Assembly (NCBI RefSeq): GCF_001640025.1
Contig: NC_031671.1
Coordinates: forward strand, 558,001 to 622,000
DNA length: 64,000 nucleotides
Reading direction: 5' to 3'
From: Sugiyamaella lignohabitans
Taxonomy: Eukaryota; Ascomycota; Dipodascomycetes; Dipodascales; Trichomonascaceae
The notes beneath the pieces were generated by a model, which ran no database searches, had not been told where the DNA came from, and saw only the letters and a program-made list of their open reading frames with translations. The position numbers were made by a program, and so were the translations under genes. This document shows, piece after piece, positions 61,001-64,000 of the stretch. Each line of letters starts with the position of its first letter. The first letter of the stretch is position 1.

Positions 61001-62592
61001 ATGTCGGAACAGAAAGAAACCTACGTCGTTGGAATTGAGGAAGTCGTGGACTACTCGAATGCCGATGAGGCCAGGAAATTCCTGGGTAACACTTTTCACA
61101 CTAAAGATCTTGGCGAGTTCCAGGCTTTCGATGATGAGTTTAATAAACGTCTCCTACGGAAAATAGACCTTCGTATTTGCCCTCTTATTATGACCATTTA
61201 CTTTTTACAGTATTTCGACAAGAATACTCTATCATACATCGCGTAAGTATAGACGTCCTGTTTCTCCTCTGTTGCAAATACTAACATCACAGTGTCATGG
61301 GTTTTAAAGAAGATCTTAATTTAGTTGGAAACGACTTTTCGTTTTTGGGAATGTTTTTCTATGTCGGGTTCTTAGCTGCTGAGCTGCCTACTCAGTGGTT
61401 GGCCCAGAGAATCTCGTTTCTCGGCAAGTATCTGGGTATTAATGTCACTCTGTGGGGTGTTGTTTTAGCTTGTCATGCTGCTTGTAATTCGTATGCTCAA
61501 GTGGCTGTTCTTAGAACATTGCTGGGTATTTTCGAGGCCTGTGTAGCTCCTATTCTCGTACTTATTATTTGCATGTGGTACAAGAAACAAGAGCAAGGAA
61601 AGAGAGTAGCATGTTTCTATGTCATGAACAGTTTTACTTCAGTTGCTGCTGGTCTCATTGCATATGGAGCCTCGTTCACAAAGAGTTCGTTTGCCTCTTG
61701 GAGGATCTTTTTGCTTTGCATGGGCCTTGTAACTGTCGTGTGTGGAGTACTGGTATTCTTGTACTTGCCTGATTCCCCTACAAAGGCTAAAGGATTCACT
61801 GATGAAGAGAAGCTAGCTGTGCTCCTTCGTATTAAAGATGATCAAAGTGGAACTCAGAACAACAAGTTGAAGGGATACCAAATGCTCGAGGCTGTTAGCG
61901 ATCCTAAGGTGTGGTTGGTAGTTCTTTCTGTTATGTTGATCTCGATCCCTAATGGTGCCTTGTCTATTTTCAGTTCGCTTATTGTCAATAGTTTCGGTTT
62001 CAGCGCTCAAGAAACTTTGATTGTAGGTGTCCCTGGTGGTTTGTTGAGCGGTTTCTGGCTGCTTGCTGTGCAATACTACTCGGACAAGACCCAGAACAGA
62101 ACCCTCATGAATCTTTGCTATTTATTACCAGCCATTCTTGGGCTAGCGCTTATGGTCGGTCTCGAGAACAGAGAAAAGACGACTGCGATGAAAACAGGAC
62201 TTTTAATTTCCAACTATCTCAGTCAGACGTTCGGCGGTACTCTTGCATTGATCTTGTCTTGGAACGCATCCAATGTCGCTGGTCACTCCAAGAAAGTACT
62301 TGTCAATGCTTTGACTTTCATCGCATTTCCTCTTGGTAACATCATTGGAACTCAAACGTTTCAAGCTAAAGACGCTCCTATGTATATGCCAGGAAAGGCT
62401 GCGATTCTTGGCTGTCTCTCTCTCCAGTGTTTTATCACTGTTGGATGGTACTTTTTGAACCAGTTCTATAACAACAAGAAGCAGAGAGTCTTGGATGAGA
62501 TGGATCCCGAGCAACGTGAAACAATGCGTAGACAAATGGAATTCTCTGACGAAACAGACATGCGCAATCCATTCTTCCGGTATACTAAATAA
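61001..62592 (+). CDS. MFS permease, anion:cation symporter family, DAL5-like
   Basis: Exons 61001-61242 and 61293-62592 encode about 513 aa; the 50-nt intron has a GTAAGT donor and a TACTAAC branch. The N-terminal block RKIDLRICPLIMTIYFLQYF with DKNTLSYIAVMG, and later LAAELPTQWLAQR, are hallmarks of the Dal5/Tna1/Thi73 group of plasma-membrane permeases for allantoate, nicotinate and other carboxylates. Twelve membrane segments are expected, with a cytosolic loop in the middle (LPDSPTKAKGFTDEEK) that is characteristic of the family. The ending NPFFRYTK is also typical. The GATAAG sites upstream fit nitrogen control. Substrate cannot be fixed from sequence. Confidence 0.93.
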
Positions 62593-62656
62593 TGTTGCAG
62601 GAGTTCATATAGTTGTAATTAGTTTGAATATATTGTTTGTAAGTTTATGTCTTTCC

Positions 62657-62791
62657 TGCCTCCGGCGGCTGGGGCTGCGCCCCAGACCCCGTTGCTCCTG
62701 CTTCGCAGGAGTTACGCGACCTCCTTCGTACCGACTTGAACGCAGCGAAAGGAGCCGGGGGTCTGGGGAACAGCCCCAGCAGTCTGAGGCA
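62657..62791 (+). repeat. Complete GFE, diverged right arm
   Basis: The left arm is close to consensus (CTCCTGC-TTC-GCAGGAG). The core is altered (TTACGCGACCTCCTTCG). The right arm is decayed (GACTTGAACGCAGCGAAAGG, CAGCAGTCTGAGGCA). It starts 65 nt after the permease stop. Confidence 0.9.
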
Positions 62792-64000
62792 CTCTACAGG
62801 TGGCCTCCAAGTGTCACGTACAGATATAGACTATCGAGCAAGTTAGTCCAGTAACCTGATTATATCAATATCTTCGAAGACGTTTTTACGTATAGCGAGA
62901 CTGTGGGTACTGAATTCCGCTATCTGACATTAGACCGACCATTGCATTCAGGAACATCATAAGCTGAAAGTATTTGTTTGGACCTTGTATGGCACTAGAT
63001 TTACCGGCAGGCATCTAATCACAGGTGACTTAAGCATAGTAAACTCGTTAGGGACTGTATGCATTAGTAGCAAATCCATATTGAAGTCAAGCATTATATT
63101 ATCTAATCTCTATGACGATGGTTTTCTTGTTATACATGAGAGGACCCTGCATAATTTCGTGCACGAAGTCATGCAGGGTATCTGCCTGCGTAATGGCAGC
63201 ATCTTATATTATAAGTTTAAAGCTGATGCTGCACCATATTAACTCTTAATTAACCCTGATTTCAAGTGTGGAGGTGTCCCTTGGTTGTAAGCAAGAAGAT
63301 TTCAAATTATCCTGAATCGGGATCATGTATATATACAATAGCCATATAGAGTTCTCAATACTAAAACTTAAATCGTAACCAGTTAATTTATCATTTTTCA
63401 GCTATTCGTGCTTAATGAGAAAAATTGAGTTTATAATATTTAGAATAAGCTTGTTGGTATAAATAAATAACTGGGTCTCAATTCCGTAGTGATCCCTAGG
63501 TAAGGGAGCAAGGCACACCATGAGAACAAATAACTCTACAAATATTCTCAGAAGCGGCTTTGATTTATCCTGGCACTTGAATAGAAGCTCAATTTTACCC
63601 TAAGAGTGGTCGTTTGCCCAAAGATGTTGGCTATGAATTGTGCAAGTGTCACGCAATTCTCTGGTTGTGGGAATGTAATTTGAGCTCATTTGATATCATG
63701 ACTATAACAGATTGTAGTTCAATTTGTTTGCTCGATCTGTTTGACCCAGTTTGTTTACTCATTGGTACAAGGTTGTCAAACAATGAAGTTATTGTATTTT
63801 TATCGACCGTACGTTTAAAGACGATTACATTGGCTCTGCGTTTTGTTGTTGATGGCTCCTCCGAAGGATGTGTAAACCGTCGCACTCGTAACAAGCAACA
63901 AGTTCCACTTTCTTATTTTTCTTCATATCCCGATGTTAACAGTTCTTGCATAGCCAAGTCCTTGCCGATGTGCTGAACAAATCCCCCCTAGAACAACCGT
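62792..64000. other. Gene-poor end, possible retroelement relic
   Basis: An 85-codon stretch at 62985-63242 contains SNLYDDGFLVIHE and NGSILYYKFKA, which weakly recall the zinc-knuckle/pre-integrase region of copia elements. A 36-bp palindrome lies inside it at 63144-63179. A frame at 63614-63976 is unsupported. No LTR could be identified. Confidence 0.3.
63144..63179. repeat. 36-bp palindrome
   Basis: Outer arms ACCCTGCAT and ATGCAGGGT enclose a second perfect palindrome TTCGTGCACGAA; only the three-base linkers between them do not pair. Confidence 0.75.

Noticed and set aside
899..62791. CRISPR-like array
   Set aside because: Copies are irregularly spaced over 60 kb, inverted relative to each other and in a eukaryotic genome; there are no spacers.

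Overview
The window looks like nuclear DNA of an ascomycete yeast from the early-branching Saccharomycotina (Dipodascaceae/Trichomonascaceae type, for example Sugiyamaella, Blastobotrys or Yarrowia relatives). The evidence is compact genes with few short introns, near-universal TACTAAC or CTAAC branch points, standard CUG decoding, yeast-type families (PMC1, PDS5, RCO1, ATG3, ARG7, SNU13, CMC4, APE1) and a gene for eIF3l, a subunit that Saccharomyces has lost. The species assignment is an inference; no database search was possible.

Layout from left to right: a 70-residue gene; a PMC1-type Ca2+ ATPase; CMC4; a secreted aspartic protease; a tRNA-Arg(ACG); a GRE2-type reductase; a possible 92-residue gene; ATG3; PDS5 converging on RCO1; an EBP1/PA2G4-like gene; a 10-kb accessory region (about 27.7-37.5 kb); ARG7; a Zn2Cys6 regulator; the eIF3l gene; SNU13; a TMEM135-like membrane protein; a 401-residue orphan; APE1; an ATR1-like transporter; a DAL5-like permease; and a gene-poor end.

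Two things stand out. First, a GC-rich foldback element, called GFE here, occurs at 43 places. A full copy is about 138 bp: a left arm (L) beginning TGCCTCCGGCGG, an asymmetric core around GGGACCGTCGAC, and a right arm (R) ending CCGCCGGAGGCA. Each arm carries two short hairpins. Most copies are single arms. All lie outside exons, four lie inside introns, and nearly every gene or gene block has an R arm on its left and an L arm on its right whatever its strand. Thirteen stop codons have a copy within 100 nt downstream. Stem variants with matching changes on both sides suggest the hairpins are maintained.

Second, the accessory region holds two nearly identical, long, unrecognised genes with a kinase-like C-terminus, in a tandem 3.7-kb duplication. 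Each lies divergently beside a broken gene; the better preserved one keeps a PD-(D/E)XK nuclease-like core. Two further truncated copies lie to the left. This resembles an eroding nuclease plus kinase-like effector or conflict locus and is the best candidate for an undescribed system.

The rest is core metabolism and housekeeping: calcium storage, cohesion, chromatin, autophagy/Cvt (ATG3, APE1), arginine synthesis, translation, splicing/snoRNP and transport. Regulatory motifs fit some genes: an MCB cluster before PDS5, GATAAG sites before the DAL5-like permease and a Gcn4-type site before ARG7.
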